Assembly: GCA_015039365.1 (NCBI GenBank)
Contig: WION01000007.1
Span: 62,001 to 126,000 of the forward strand
Reading direction: 5' to 3'
From: Amanita rubescens
Lineage: Eukaryota; Basidiomycota; Agaricomycetes; Agaricales; Amanitaceae
DNA length: 64,000 nucleotides
The notes under the pieces were generated by a model. That model ran no database searches, was not told the DNA's origin, and was given only the letters and a program-made list of their open reading frames with translations. The position numbers and the translations under genes were made by a program. Below, one piece after another: positions 35,501 to 48,475 of this stretch. The first letter of the stretch is position 1. Each line of letters begins with the position of its first letter.

Positions 35501-37180
35501 GACGATACCTAATCTGTCCAAATCCACGACCCAAACCAACCTTGAGCGCTCTCCCAACTCGAAAAGTAAGTACAGGTTCAAACATACGGACGGAGAGAGA
35601 ACATTCCTCACATCAATTTCACAGGAACTCGGAAATTGAGATCACCGAAAGACATTCGAGACCTACCTTTTCCCAAGCCCCACCGATACTGTGACTCGCT
35701 CGCTAGCTAGCGTGGGCATCTTCAATTCAAGCTTTCCCCCGGTGCGAAGATCATGGCCATCCCCGAATCGAGTCTACTACATTGACATCCCCGAACCCTA
35801 AACCCACGCACTTGCTCAGGAGTTCACACACGCGAGGGCCATCACCGTTTCCAAAGAGTTCCATGCACCTAACCCATGGCTTCGCCCGCACATCCGCATT
35901 AATATCAATAAAGGGTAAGATAACCTCTTTTCCCGAGAACTGAGTCCGACTCGAGCCGTGGTAAACAACGGAGAACAATGACTTTCAATGAACTACTTAC
36001 TAACGAACTAACGATGTCGTAAAAGTTTTCCGGGTCGCCCATGCGCTACCCGACATAGTGGTGAACGACCAAGCGAGCAGGTTTCCCGTCGAAATTTCGA
36101 ATGTATTATGTGTCATGGAATTACATCACTCCAACCCCCGTGTTCCTCCGTCCTTTTCGTCATGGGTAAAGCAGCGGATTTGGTCAATTCCGACGATAAG
36201 GTCCCCAAGTCAGGTCCCAAAGGTCCACATACACACAGACATCACCCAGCGCCTCAGGCCCACGCTTACGCTTATACAGTGCTAACTTACCCGCCCGCAC
36301 GAGATCTCAAACTCGCCCGTGTTTCTCATGTCGTCCCAAAATGGCAAATCTTATCCTCAACGCCGCAATAACGCCTCCAGTTTTTCTGATTGGACTCTTT
36401 GCGGAATTAGGTTATATTACTCAATCTCATTTCATCATCAGTTCATCATCTTTTCCCGCCTTATTGTTCTCTTGCGATTGCTTCTTTTCCTGAACGAATC
36501 TAAAGAGACTATGGCTCACTCGGCACGGCACGAACATTATACACACGCAACACACACACACACTTTATTTATTCACAGCCCCGTTCGCGGATATGGTCAG
36601 AATCAAAAAAGAAAGATCCAATAAGCAAGTGGGTGGGTATGTATGTACACAAGCACACGAGCGTTAGTAGCAATAAGTTGACCGGTGATCGAGTGGGGCG
36701 GACGATGGAAGAAATAATAAGACACGGGGGAGGGAGGAGGGGGGTATGGGTATATGCGAGAGTTCATGATGGTATGTATGGATATGAGTATATGAACAGT
36801 TCGTGAGGGGGAATCAATAGGTACGTCGTGAAAGATCAAGTTCGGCCGTGATGAACGTGAGGATGGATGTTGAGACGGACCGCCATCAAGACGTGTTCAA
36901 CTCGGATGCGGACTGGTATGCGGTAGAGGAAGAGTAGGGGGCCTAGGTGTACAGATGAAGGGAAGCAGTTGAACAGAAATATACAAGTGGGCTTCCACGA
37001 ACGCGACCAGGGGGGTAAAGAGAACAGAAAACATATATAAAGATACCTGATCGATTCGAAAGAATGTGATGACGTGCGGGGGACTATGCAAAAGAAAAGT
37101 CTTGGGGATCTCATATCCATACAGAGAGGTATACCAAGATAATCCGGATGCTTGACGCACAGCGCCGCGCGTTCCGACAC
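32566..37180. other. Gene-poor stretch
   Basis: Only short unrelated frames occur on either strand. No domain, RNA gene or repeat stood out. From about 36600 the sequence is likely the 3' flank of the minus-strand HMG-box gene, with short acac and gggagg runs. Confidence 0.45.
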
Positions 37181-38809
37181 TCAGAATCCGTGTCCTGCCA
37201 TCATTTCTTCAAACATGAGGATATTGTTCATGTGTCGAACGTCGTTCTCGAAGTGTTGTTGTCCTTCTAGTGCCTGCGTAAAGTCCTGTCCAAAGACGAG
37301 CCCGGGAGCGGTGTTGAAACCGACGTCGTCGGAACATTTCGGTAGTTCGAGCTCGATTGGTGGGATAGCGCGCAAGTCAAAGTCGTCGTTGGTCAACAGG
37401 GTATCGCCGCTCGAGGCCCAGAGGCTATCAGACTCCCATCCAAAGTTCGCGAGGTCCGGCTGCTGCGTGAACTGGAAGGTCAGGTTGTGATCAGACGATT
37501 GACACGCCTCGAGTGATGGTTGATGCTCGCAGGTGGAAGGCATCGTCAGCTGGGCGAAAGAAGTTGGCGAGGAGAGCCGACGTAGGCGAGAACGGCGTCG
37601 AGTCTGGTGATGATGGACTTGTTGAAGGTATCGTCGATGCAGGAGACACTAAAGAGCTGGGAAGCAAAAAGTTGTCTTGCGGCATGGTCAACACATGTAG
37701 CTGCGGCTGTTCGGCAGCACGTAAACTCGGCTGGTCAGGTATGTTGTACAAATTGCATAAGTAATCATTCGTCTGTACTGATCAATCAATCATCATGTCA
37801 TTGTAACAAACACGCGTAGCTTACCGAGAGTGCGTCAAATTGACTCGTCTGATTGAAGGGCTGAGGTGGCACCAAGAGGCTTTCGTTGGGTATACATGCC
37901 GATAAATCCTCGATCCCTGTTTGTGATGGTCGGCGGCTGATCATGGGAAGAAGAGACGGCGATGCCGGGCATGATGGGGTCATGTGGTAGACATTGGGTA
38001 TCTGGATGGCCTGGTGGTATGGAGGGGGTGTCGGTGCAGATGCGGATCGACCGTGATGTCGAGGAAGAGCCATAGGGTACGACAAAGGATAGGCTTTCGT
38101 TGTCGGTCTCGTGTTCGTTCTCATGACGGCGACTCTTGAGTGACTTCTTTGGTTTTGGCTTGTCCTTGGAACGTTGAGGCCTGTAAACGTAGTTGGGGTA
38201 CATCTGCTCGTGCTCCTTCTTCTTTTCCTTGGCCAAATGCTCCCAATACTGCCTTTCCTCCGGGGACAGGCTCTTCCACTGCTGGCTGATAGTTTTCGAG
38301 AGGTCCGCCTGGCGTTGCTTTTTGACAGGGGATTCTAAAGCGCCCTCCTCCTGCTGGCGGTCCTCGCAGCATTTGCGGCGGAATAAGATGAAGGCATTCT
38401 CCGGTCTCTTGATATAGTCCTCATCTCCCTTTTTGGGCCGACGCTCAACGTCAGTCGAAGAAGACTTTCGACGCTTGTGTAGGTGTGCTTGTGATGATAA
38501 AGGGGAAGAAGGTCGTAAAGACTGATCGGGGGATAAAGTGCGTGGCATTTGCGATATATTACATTGTAAAGGGAGCGAACGGAGGTCGGGTTCAAAGGGT
38601 GAGTGCGAAGGTGAAGAGTAGGGACTGTCCTGAGCAGTAGGGAATGTGAAGGCGCGAGGAGTTGGAGAGATGATGGCGAAGGTAGGAGGTTGGGGCACGT
38701 CCGTGGCCACTTCAAGTGCTGTGTGTGAGAGATTAGCTGTGGGTTGTTGGATGGAACGATGAAGAGACTTACATCTGGACTGGATATCGCGTGTTCTTAG
38801 AGCGGGCAT
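37181..38809 (-). CDS. HMG-box transcription factor (prf1/pcc1-like)
   Basis: Exon 1 (38809-38773) and exon 2 (from 38718) join in frame. Near residue 120 an HMG box begins, YIKRPENAFILFRRKCCED, continuing to ISQQWKSLSPEERQYWEHLA. This resembles basidiomycete HMG factors that control mating and development (prf1, pcc1, rop1). Downstream, the plausible coding frame (GRSASAPTPPPYHQAIQIP, exon end at 37825, intron 37773-37824, then TNDYLCNLYNIPDQPSL) differs from the HMG frame, and the last part, ending at 37181, is in yet another frame. One possible joining intron is 73 bases (gtcgta...ccag near 38090-38018); the second transition is unclear. The 5' half is solid; the 3' model is provisional. 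Nuclear, DNA-binding. Confidence 0.75.
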
Positions 38810-41338
38810 GATGTGTCTTGATACAAAGGTAGAGAGTCAGTGAACAAAGGCAATCGTTAGGGGAAAGGGAGGATGCTCCAGCGCGCAGGTGAGAGAGAGA
38901 GAGAAAGAAAAAGATGATGGGGTTTGGCTTGAACTGCCGGTGTTTTTCTTTACTCTCTGGGTCGGAGAACAATTGCACGAGCGGGGCACGAAGCGAAACA
39001 ATACGGGAGATCGTTTTATAGTGAACGGATTCTGATTTGGCCCTTGGATGCCGATTCGGTATGGCGCGAATCTCGATATACTAGTTGCGATCTGTTTGGC
39101 ACAGCAATGGAGGACCTCTTTTATTGTCTCCCGCTAGTCAGATCTCTCTAATATTTCCCCGCACGGTCCTCACCCACGTAACCACGTCCCTCTCAACGAC
39201 CCTCTTTTCCGCCATCTACGGCGCTCTGACCGCCGGCCGTTCCGGTTCCGTTCCTCCGGTTCACTCCCGCCCCTACTAACTCTTACCTTAACTCTTCCTC
39301 TTCACAGTTTTAACGCGATATACCCTACACTTAACTAACCTATCCTCTACAATGGTTATACGGCACACCGTGTGACCATAACGCCATCACCCAAATTAGG
39401 TCGCCGCTCTCTCTTTCAACTTTCCTTTTTCGGTCACTCTCCCCACGGAATTCTCCCATTGGCGATGAGCATGGACATTATGAGATAAATAACCCATTAT
39501 CAAATTTCGTCCTACTAGAGATATACGAGATCTATGACCTCCGGGAATCTCTTCATGCTCCGTGATTTGTGTTATTATGGAAAATCGACGCTCGCGCTCT
39601 GCTCTCCGTGGCGCATCTCCTGTCAGATATACTCATTTCCTTTTTCTGCCTCACCGGAATCACTTACTCACGTGGTTGAGATGATACGTCCATTACCCAG
39701 CCACAGAATGGGCAGTGGACCTTAATTGCCGCTCCATCGCCGATATCATAACAGCGATAAAGCCTTGTACGGGTATTTTCCAAGTCCCGTTGCCATCTCG
39801 CTTACTGCTAATGACGCAAATATTCTTCCCTTCAAGCATCCTAATACCATGAAATGACGTCGATTTACAGCCGGAGCCTCGACCGTAACTTTCATCTAAC
39901 ACGTTTGAGTAACTGTCACGTTAGATGATCGGCGATATTTGGGTCGCTTCACATATGGCTACCTCATTGTCTACCATTTTAAGCAGTGCACGAGTCATAA
40001 GATTAAGATTTCAAAGAGAATGTGTGCATTTTGGGCTGCCGTTTCCAAGGTCCAGGGCTAATTACTTTTTCGATCGCACGAGATAGACTGGCCTTCGTGT
40101 GCCCATCACCCTAATATGTTCCGAATATGTTGTAGAATCATCTTTAACCGGCCAAACGGCTCCCTCTACACAACAACCGGAGTGTGTGAGAAGCGCTCGT
40201 TTCACGTGCTCTCGGACAGTGCTCGCGGAACACAACCGCGCTCGCCCGTCCACGCTAACAAATCGACACGGGAACGACTGCGCAGACATCGCATTCATTT
40301 GAGATGTCCCAGGACATTACTTGCCCGTATCACGGAATCTTTCAGATTTAGATTCAGCGAACAATGTGCGACAGGAATAGTCCAGACATGTCCCGTTCAC
40401 AAGTCAGAGAATACACCATTGTCAAGTAGTACAACTCATATTAGTTCACGAGAAGGTTGATCGGCTATTGCGTATCACAGCGATAACAGTGAGTCATAGT
40501 AACGAGCGAAGCCCCAAGTATTACTCACGAAAGATCGCGGGAATATCCAGAATCCAAAGCTAGCTATTGCTTTCAAACGGCAGCGGCATGCTGGCACCTC
40601 AGGTACGTACGTCCAGACCACATGAAACATTGCCAAAGACTCGATGCGCATTGTCCTTACGAAATCGGGGGAATCGTCGTCGGTCAAATAGCATTGTAAT
40701 GCAGAAACACGAAAGTCTATTTTAGTCTGTCAGACTCTTGAACGGAAAAATGCGAGTTCATTTACCGTACCGTCGGAGAGTGACATACTATGATTGCCCT
40801 AAGGATGAGCGTATCCCCCTCCATTCCCAACTATTTTGCATTGTGATGATTGCGCGAATAAACCCGATCCCCAACTTTTTTTCGTTCGGGTGACGACCCT
40901 CTGTGCGTTACGAGATGCGCGGTTAACGGCTGCGCCAATGCTGTTATGATCTAGAACCATCTCCCTACGCACTATTACGCCTAGCGCAGGAATAACTTGA
41001 ATCATTCACAGACTAGTAATCGCTAGTCTTCAAGACAGAAACATGGGTTATGAGGTGTGAACGGTACCGTCTGTACGTGTGCCTAGGATTAACGGCACTG
41101 GTTAGACTTTAACTGACAGTCGAACGTACGCGACCCCGGGTAAAAAAACAAAAGTCGGGTCAGATCCAAAAAATATTGGTCCGAGCTAGTCTGTCTGACC
41201 CGTTGTGTTATCAGAGTCGCCAGAGTATGCAAGACTCGACTGGCAGTAGGCGTTTAGGAGGGGAACGTGGATGACGCGTGTTGACTCAAAGTTCGGGCGG
41301 GAATGACGTAACGACGCGCCGAACCGCAGCCTCGCGTC
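38810..41338. other. Divergent intergenic region
   Basis: Lies between the HMG-box gene (minus) and the DNA glycosylase gene (plus). No gene recognised. A 9-base inverted repeat, cgggtcaga at 41156-41164 and tctgacccg at 41194-41202, lies about 140 bases before the glycosylase ATG and could be a regulatory palindrome or hairpin. Confidence 0.45.
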
Positions 41339-42220
41339 ATGGCAAACACTCATCGCAAGCGGCCTCGCTCTCGCGCTTCCACACCCACAACCTCATCTAT
41401 AAACGTAACAGAACCGTCAGAACCACCACACAAAACTAAAAAACTCAAACTACACGCCTCTTATACGCTCCAATCACCTTTCCCGGACTTTACTCGCCCG
41501 AGCCCGGAAGAAGCCCAAGAAGTGTTTAACATCCTTTCGAAAGCCCACTCTCCCGACGGCGTGCACAGACTCGAGCCTTCTTCTTCCTCTACTTCTTCGG
41601 ACAACTCTGCCGAATCGTGCGGAAACGTTCCGGACGTGATCGAAGCGCTTATCGGGACCATTCTCTCACAGAACACGTCCGCGAAGAACAGTTCCGCGGC
41701 AAAGGCGAACCTTGATGCCCAATTCGGGAGAAATAACTTTGCCGCGATAGCGGACGCGCCTAGGAAAGAGGTCGTAGATGCGATCAGAAACGGAGGGTTG
41801 GCTAATAAGAAAGCGGGTACGATTCAGAATATTCTGCGTTCTGTTAAAGAAAAGCACGGCGTGTATTCGTTGCAGCATTTGGCTAGCAGCTCCATGGAGA
41901 ACGAAGAGATTATGAGAGAACTCATGTCGTACGACGGGGTAGGGCCCAAAACGGCCTCTTGCGTACTCCTTTTTTGCCTTGGGAGAGATTCGTTCGCGGT
42001 CGATACGCACGTCTACAGATTGAGCAGGCTCCTGGGTTGGGTGCCTGGGAAGGCGGATAAAGTTTTGGCGCAGGCACACTTGGATTTGCGCATCCCTGAC
42101 GAACTCAAGTACGGTTTACATGTTCTGATGATCCAACATGGGAGAGTTTGCAAGGGTTGCAGGAAATCAGCTAGCGGAAATTGCGTTTTGAAGATTTACG
42201 TGGGGCAAAGGGTTGGCTAG
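41339..42220 (+). CDS. HhH-GPD DNA glycosylase, endonuclease III-like (293 aa)
   Basis: A single uninterrupted exon encodes 293 residues. After a basic, Ser-rich leader (a possible nuclear signal, KTKKLKL) comes IEALIGTILSQNTSAKNS, typical of the Nth/HhH-GPD fold. The helix-hairpin-helix is SYDGVGPKTASCVLLFCLG, with the Lys of GPKTA at the position of the catalytic lysine of EndoIII, and VDTH supplies the catalytic Asp. The C-terminal CKGCRKSASGNC holds three cysteines but not the CX6CX2CX5C pattern, so the Fe-S cluster of classic Nth is probably absent. Role: base-excision repair of damaged bases in DNA. No operon-like context; it is flanked by long non-coding stretches. Confidence 0.88.
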   Translation: MANTHRKRPRSRASTPTTSSINVTEPSEPPHKTKKLKLHASYTLQSPFPDFTRPSPEEAQEVFNILSKAHSPDGVHRLEPSSSSTSSDNSAESCGNVPDVIEALIGTILSQNTSAKNSSAAKANLDAQFGRNNFAAIADAPRKEVVDAIRNGGLANKKAGTIQNILRSVKEKHGVYSLQHLASSSMENEEIMRELMSYDGVGPKTASCVLLFCLGRDSFAVDTHVYRLSRLLGWVPGKADKVLAQAHLDLRIPDELKYGLHVLMIQHGRVCKGCRKSASGNCVLKIYVGQRVG

Positions 42221-45200
42221 GGCTCAAGTTTAAGAGACGGCGAGGGAGAGTACAAGTGATAAATGATTGATCCTTTCTCATTGCAAGGGTTTCCTGTGGT
42301 TTGAGAAATACACATTGAATCAGGTTCCCAGGATTCGACAGCGCTAACGCGCCTTTGGCCCTCCCTAATCAAGATTTGGTCCTGCTTGCGAGGGCGCACT
42401 CTAACCGAAAAAGGTAAATACGATCCACGGCGGGATCTCACGATCTGATGGTCACTCGGAGCACGAGGCTACGAGATCTATTTTTAGTGAGAGGCAGAAT
42501 TTCAGGAACCACGGCTTGTTAAATGACGAGGCTGGCTCGGGAATGCAATATGTTTCCGATTTGCCGCTCGGTAAGTTTTTCGTATTTGAAATTCCTCTGG
42601 ATGGTCGGTAATTGGGCAGAAAAAGGCCAAATGAAAGCCGGGTGCCGCCCATCCCGCCCTGTTGAATTTGGGGTGGATTGAAGGTCTAGACCCTTCCAAC
42701 GCGCGTGGGACGCCCGTCAAGCGTCCCGATTAGAATCCCGTTCCTCCCAGTCCCGTCGGGGTGAATAATGTTTAGTTACCGCTGACAGTGATCCCTTATG
42801 GAAATGGTCAAACTGGCTACCACAACAACTAAAGCGGAAATGCGTGTATTGCCAACCTCAATATATCTATCTACATTACCCATGGCCCGACTCGCAATTG
42901 GGCCCGTGTCTTCTTTCCCTTCGGCTATGAAATGCGCCTTGCGTGCAATTGGGGCTCTGATGTTCTGATGCATCGTTTGTTTGTTTGCTGCTACTCTATC
43001 AATGCTCTCACATTCAGCCAACAGATTTTCTGCGGGCCCGGTGATTGATTCGATGTCGAGACATCCTTGTCTTGCCGCAATGTTTACCTTATCAGGAATT
43101 TTGATAGATTATCTCTTCCAGAACAGAGGAATGGACCATCGGCAGTGATACAGTGAGTCGGTAGACATTCGGGTATCAAGAACCCTCGTTTTCGAACCGT
43201 AAGATATGGTCGGGACGCTGAACATTTTGGGGTGCGTGAGTGCTCATGGATTGATTGATAAGGGGACTGTAACTGATATGATAGTTAGCGTGGAACTATC
43301 ATATTCCTCCTGAGTCAGCAGTGTTCCATAAATGGTCCCGCTCACACAAAAGAAGGTGTTTATGGCAATACTAGCGGTTTTGTGGTTTAGGATAACTCGC
43401 CCATTGAATTTTTTGATGATGGTGGCGGTTTACGCTAGCGTTTCGCTAGTGTCTCAAGGCCTACAATGAGAAACCGGAACTTGAAACATATGCAAATGGG
43501 TGGGCGGGAGTGGCTGAGACGGGAAAAGACGTCCATTGTTCGTCTCGGATCCAAAATGCGAGTGGCACCTCTGTTACTGACAACGACGCATGGCGAAATA
43601 ATCTCGTGTGAGCGTTGGAAATCTGTCCACATTCATTTGCGCTCCCTTTTGGATCTCTCGGTTGACAAGTAGACAAGTTTAGATGTCTCCATTTCAGTGG
43701 TGGTGTGAATATCTCGCCAACTATACTTAGGATGGCCATCAAACCCGTGTGTTTAACTAGTCTCGAAAGTCAAACTTCCTAAAAGACGATGCTTCTTTGA
43801 TGAGAATGGACCAAGATGGCGAAAGTCGGGATGGCGCAAGGTACACTCGGACGTATGATCGATATGTAATGATATGTCCAACGGATATGGAATGATGAAA
43901 ATGGACGCGGAGGCATTAATTACTGGACGCACGAACGCCGATATTGAACGGAAAACAGGTCCTGCTTCTCATAGCGCTCATATTACTTGCCACTATACTC
44001 TGAAGAGCATGCCCTCCGTCGCTCGCGGGACGGACCTACGGGCTTGTCATTCACAAAGTATCATGATTGGTCTGATTGGCTATTAAGCCTAATGAAGATT
44101 ATACCGGAACCTTACACAAGCTATACTGGTCTGGTCCCCTTATAGAATATCAGACTAATAGCTGACGTTTGAACAGCGACCTCCTCTTCGATTGGCTGAT
44201 AGACGCGCAATGTTTTATCCTTTGTCTTTCGTGAGTCAAGGACAAACGCCGATTATAACGGCTATTCCGGAGATCTCAAAGGAGTAGAGGAGAATTCCGC
44301 TCGAGACGCGTGTCAGGCTACGCAATCACATATACGAGCTTGGAAAGTACAAGACGCGATAATCGGCGTTGAGGTCTCGTGTCCATGACAAGCGCGTCCC
44401 GGTGCGTATCTTGCAAGTATGACATCATGCGGACGTTATCGAAGCGGACAGTATGGGGTATCATGGGCGTTGATGCAAATCACCAATCGATATATGTTTC
44501 GCGAATACGGAACAAGGGCACTGCTGTGATGAATACAACCCCGGGTCATAACTCCGTCTCGAGGTTCCACGTCAACCGAAACACCGATTGGGAGGGGAGG
44601 GATTTTTCGCAAATAATACGATGTCGTCAACGTCGGACCTGCAGCTGGATGAGGCTACTCGGGTGAACGGAACTTGACAAAAGCCATGCTACTATGATGT
44701 CATGACGCAGGTAACCATTTTTGCCGGATTTTTGATCAATGTCATTACGGCGCGAATTCATAATTAAGTAATGAACTTTACCAGTTTCCCATGAAAGCCT
44801 GGCGAGGGCGTCTGGACGCTCCGCGATCCGTTATCGATGGCTGCTATAGACAAAGCAAGGGCAAAGGGCAAGCGATGGTGCGCTTCATCTGTGCTAGGCA
44901 TTTTGACTCTGTTGCTATCCTGTGCTGTCTGCTGCGGATCTACTGTATGTGGGCTCCATTCGATACGTCCGCGTCCCTGAGACACGCATGCTTGTGTCTT
45001 GATATGAGGCTGGGAAACGGAGCTTTGAAGCGTCCACACAAGCCTAGGAACTAGAAAGCGTTACATTAAGTTGATGTGGTTGCTGATATCGATGAAGGAG
45101 AAAAACGAGACGATCCTGTTTTCGGAGACATTCGTGTGGGGCAGGTCCTTGGCTTGTGAGGTTGGTCTTGAAATTAGAAGAAAATTGAGGCGCTTTTCCG

Positions 45201-48200
45201 AGGAGCGCGGCGCGGCGCTGCTCGTATGAACGGCGGTGCTTCACAGGCGAAGATAGACAGCCGTAGGCATCCCATGTCCAAATTACAGTCTGACTGGAGA
45301 AGGCATAGGGTCCATCCGCGGAGAGAAGGAGGCGACCAGCTGTCTGGCGCACTCCGTATCGTTCTCGCACGTACATCATTCAGGTGACAGATGAACTCGA
45401 AAACGGCAAGGGCAACCCAGAAGAATGGATAGGTAAACCAGAAAGGAAAGGGCTTCACGACACAGCGGATAGTTCGCACCGATCTATTCCGTAAGGACAT
45501 CTGATTGAGTTGGGAGATACTGAATTGATGACCGAGTTGAGCAGTTGCTTACGGCATGTTCCGTACGCCCGGTTTCTCATGTTGGCGGTGATCGTGCGGC
45601 GGCTGAGTCCCCTCGGCTCTCCGAGTCGGCGCACGTCCGCGCCGCCACTTTAGGGTAGGCCCACGCAACTCGTGGCGTATGGTTTGTGAGAACTCGAGGC
45701 TGCCTCGAGGCGAGCACGCATTCACCTCTTCCAACATCTTCTCGACCACCAGAATGCTCTCTTAGACGTATAGTGTGAGTTTTATCGCTGGGTCTTTCTT
45801 CTGTGACTCATATTGATTTGACTCTTAGTTTCCCCACCGGACTCGCCGACTATGATCTGCCATTTTCTGACCGTCAAACGCCGACATTGTTCTATACAAA
45901 GAGGACTCGATCGAGCCTCGTTTTTTCATGTGAGCCACTCGTCTTGACTCCTACCATGCCCTCATGCGATATACTTGTACATTTGCGGCGCGAAGACAAC
46001 GGCCAATGCGGCTGAAACTTCAATGTGCTCAATCGATCCGATAAGCATGCTTATTTTCCGCATTTCCCAGGGTCCTCCTTAAGCTCCGTGTTCTCGTTAT
46101 TTCGGCCAGCCTTTCATTTTTCCTCTATGAGGCCACATCAAGAAATGTTTTCACAGGTGCTCACTCCAAATGGCGTCCCTTCTCGTGGTATGCCTCTGCT
46201 TACCTTCGGGTATGGCGCATGGGGATACTCACCTTCGCACCCTCATTCTATCCCCTTCGATGCTTAGCGTGGATCTTCACCCCTTTTTCTCCGTTACGGC
46301 TGCAAGTGGCTCAAGATTCGAGCGCTTTTCCCATACGTTGCTTGATCCTTTATGGTGGTTCTCCATCAAACTCTACGACGCTCGTCGCGCGAGTCTTTAC
46401 AGATTTCCATTTTCCAATGCTTCGCATTCCCATTGGCTGTGAGGCACCTCTCGTTTCAGCAATCTCAAGGAAATGCCCATATTTGGAAGGTGGTTCACGA
46501 TAACTCACCCGCGAGGCCCTCGGGTCAAAATACGTCCTAGTGCACTGGAAATTACGATGCAGAAGGTCGAATGGTCTGGTCGAAGCTCACGATGACGCCG
46601 CTCCTCATTGTATGCCGAGATGCGCAGAGACTGTCGGCCGATGTATTCCCTAGGCCTATAATTGAAACACACGCTAGTCATCGCGTGACTTTAGCCGGTC
46701 AATAAGGAGTCGAATAACTTACTTTTGTTGGATCTTGTTGCATCAGCAATTGACATTCTAGTGGCGTTTTCCGGTGTCGCGGGTATCTGGCAGTTCTGAT
46801 TCCATCGTCTTCGATTCTCATCATCGCCGAAGGGGCTGTTCACCGGGCTGGTTTCCTATGTCACGTCCCCCTGACTTTGATTTCAGGACGTTCGGACCTT
46901 ATTCACGGATCGATGTGCCGTGCGGAGGGTGTTGGTAATTTCTGATAACTCAGTTCACCGTCTCTAGGTATTTCATTTGTATAAACGAAATAGAAATGGC
47001 AGTGTTTCAGCCTTGCGCAATCGTAACTGTAAAATCACCAGTTCTGGTTGCCTTAATTTTATCAGTACGCGGTGCCTAGGAGTGCCTAGGAGTGAAAACC
47101 CCGATTCAGGACTTGGCTCGATGTTAACGGTTTTGCCTGGACTCGTACGTATGGTACAGCTTCTTTTTCGGGTACGAACGACCTGGGCTCACGGTACGAT
47201 GAATGCAGATGACTACTATCATGAACAGATCGCAGTTTTCCATATTTCAACTCACGCCAAGGGGTCAACGGGCTTCGGAAAAATTCCGCAGCCTCTCTTC
47301 ACTCTGTATCTCAGGTAACCGGGGCGAAAAGCGAAGATATGGTCTACACCACTCAACCACCGCTCAATGGTACCACTATCATGGCGACCTTCGGTCTCAC
47401 AGCAACCGCAGATGAAAACGCTGACACATAAGAGCGATCGAGCTGCCAACTGTGATAGGTCAATCTGTCCTAGGCGAAAATCGCGGTAACATGTGATTGG
47501 TCCTGCGGTGTTATACGCTCCTAGAATTGTCTCTTTCCATGGACGTTGCCTCCTGCCCGCTTGGTTTTCACATCAGACATTTTTTTAGAAAACTTGGGTC
47601 CAAGATTTCGCAGTTAGACCCTAGGGACGTGGTCCAGGAGCTCTGATATGAGTTGTATACCGTTGGGCCTCGAGGAATGACGTCCATGCTCTGCCTCAGA
47701 CACGTTGACCCGGCAGTTCTTCATGCCGGCTGAAGGCCCTGGTCCCGGGGGCTGGGGGAAAGCAAGTAGCGCTCGTCCACGCCTCCACATAGCAACAGGC
47801 TGCATTCTCGCCGTATCGCCATGACTCCGGCAGAAGACGGTGACCGGTGGAAACACCGGTAGTTCTCCAAGGATCGGGTGCATACTTGTCAACTTATTGG
47901 ATTCACCGCAGCTTTGCCCACAGGCGGTAAGTACTATGGACTGGAGTCTCAGTCCTGTTCTACTGATTCTCATTAGTATTCTACGTAACGGTGAAGCACA
48001 GCATTTGGCGGAGTTTGTGATTTGGAGAAGGGTTTTTCGTTTTTGGATGAAGCTGTACCTACTCGTCTCCGCATCACTGATGTCAGATTATCGATATGAA
48101 AGCGAACACAGGGATAACACAGTCTCTTAGGTACAGTAAGGTTTCTTTACAAGGACAGGTTGGATAGGCATTCAGCGCAGCGCCCAACAACGCCACTATT

Positions 48201-48475
48201 TGTTTATACTTGCTACTTCTAGTCAAAACTGGTGTTGCCAGTTATGGGTCCATATATTAATATATTAATCATAATTGCGTAAGCAATCAATGTGCTTTTA
48301 GAACATTGGATTCCTAATCTATCGTTCTGCAGGCATGTGCCTCGTGTTATTTATGGTTCTACAAACCCATTACAGTACGTGTTCAGTGCGATTGTAATCA
48401 TTCCTTAACCGTTACTCTCCCACATACCATCCCGGAAGTGCACTTATCGCGGCTGTGTTAAACAAAGGTGTGAAA
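42221..48475. other. Long stretch with no recognisable gene
   Basis: Both strands show only short frames with no family resemblance, no intact transposon and no RNA gene I could identify. Open frames such as 44379-44666, 45803-46015, 46025-46503 and 46977-47318 lack domain signals and consistent splice context. An 11-base tandem duplication (ggtgcctagga) at about 47070 and an AT-rich patch near 48258-48280 are the only local oddities. Confidence 0.45.

Noticed and set aside
34333..36624. Several 60-100-codon frames
   Set aside because: No domain, no splice-consistent neighbours, no homology between them.
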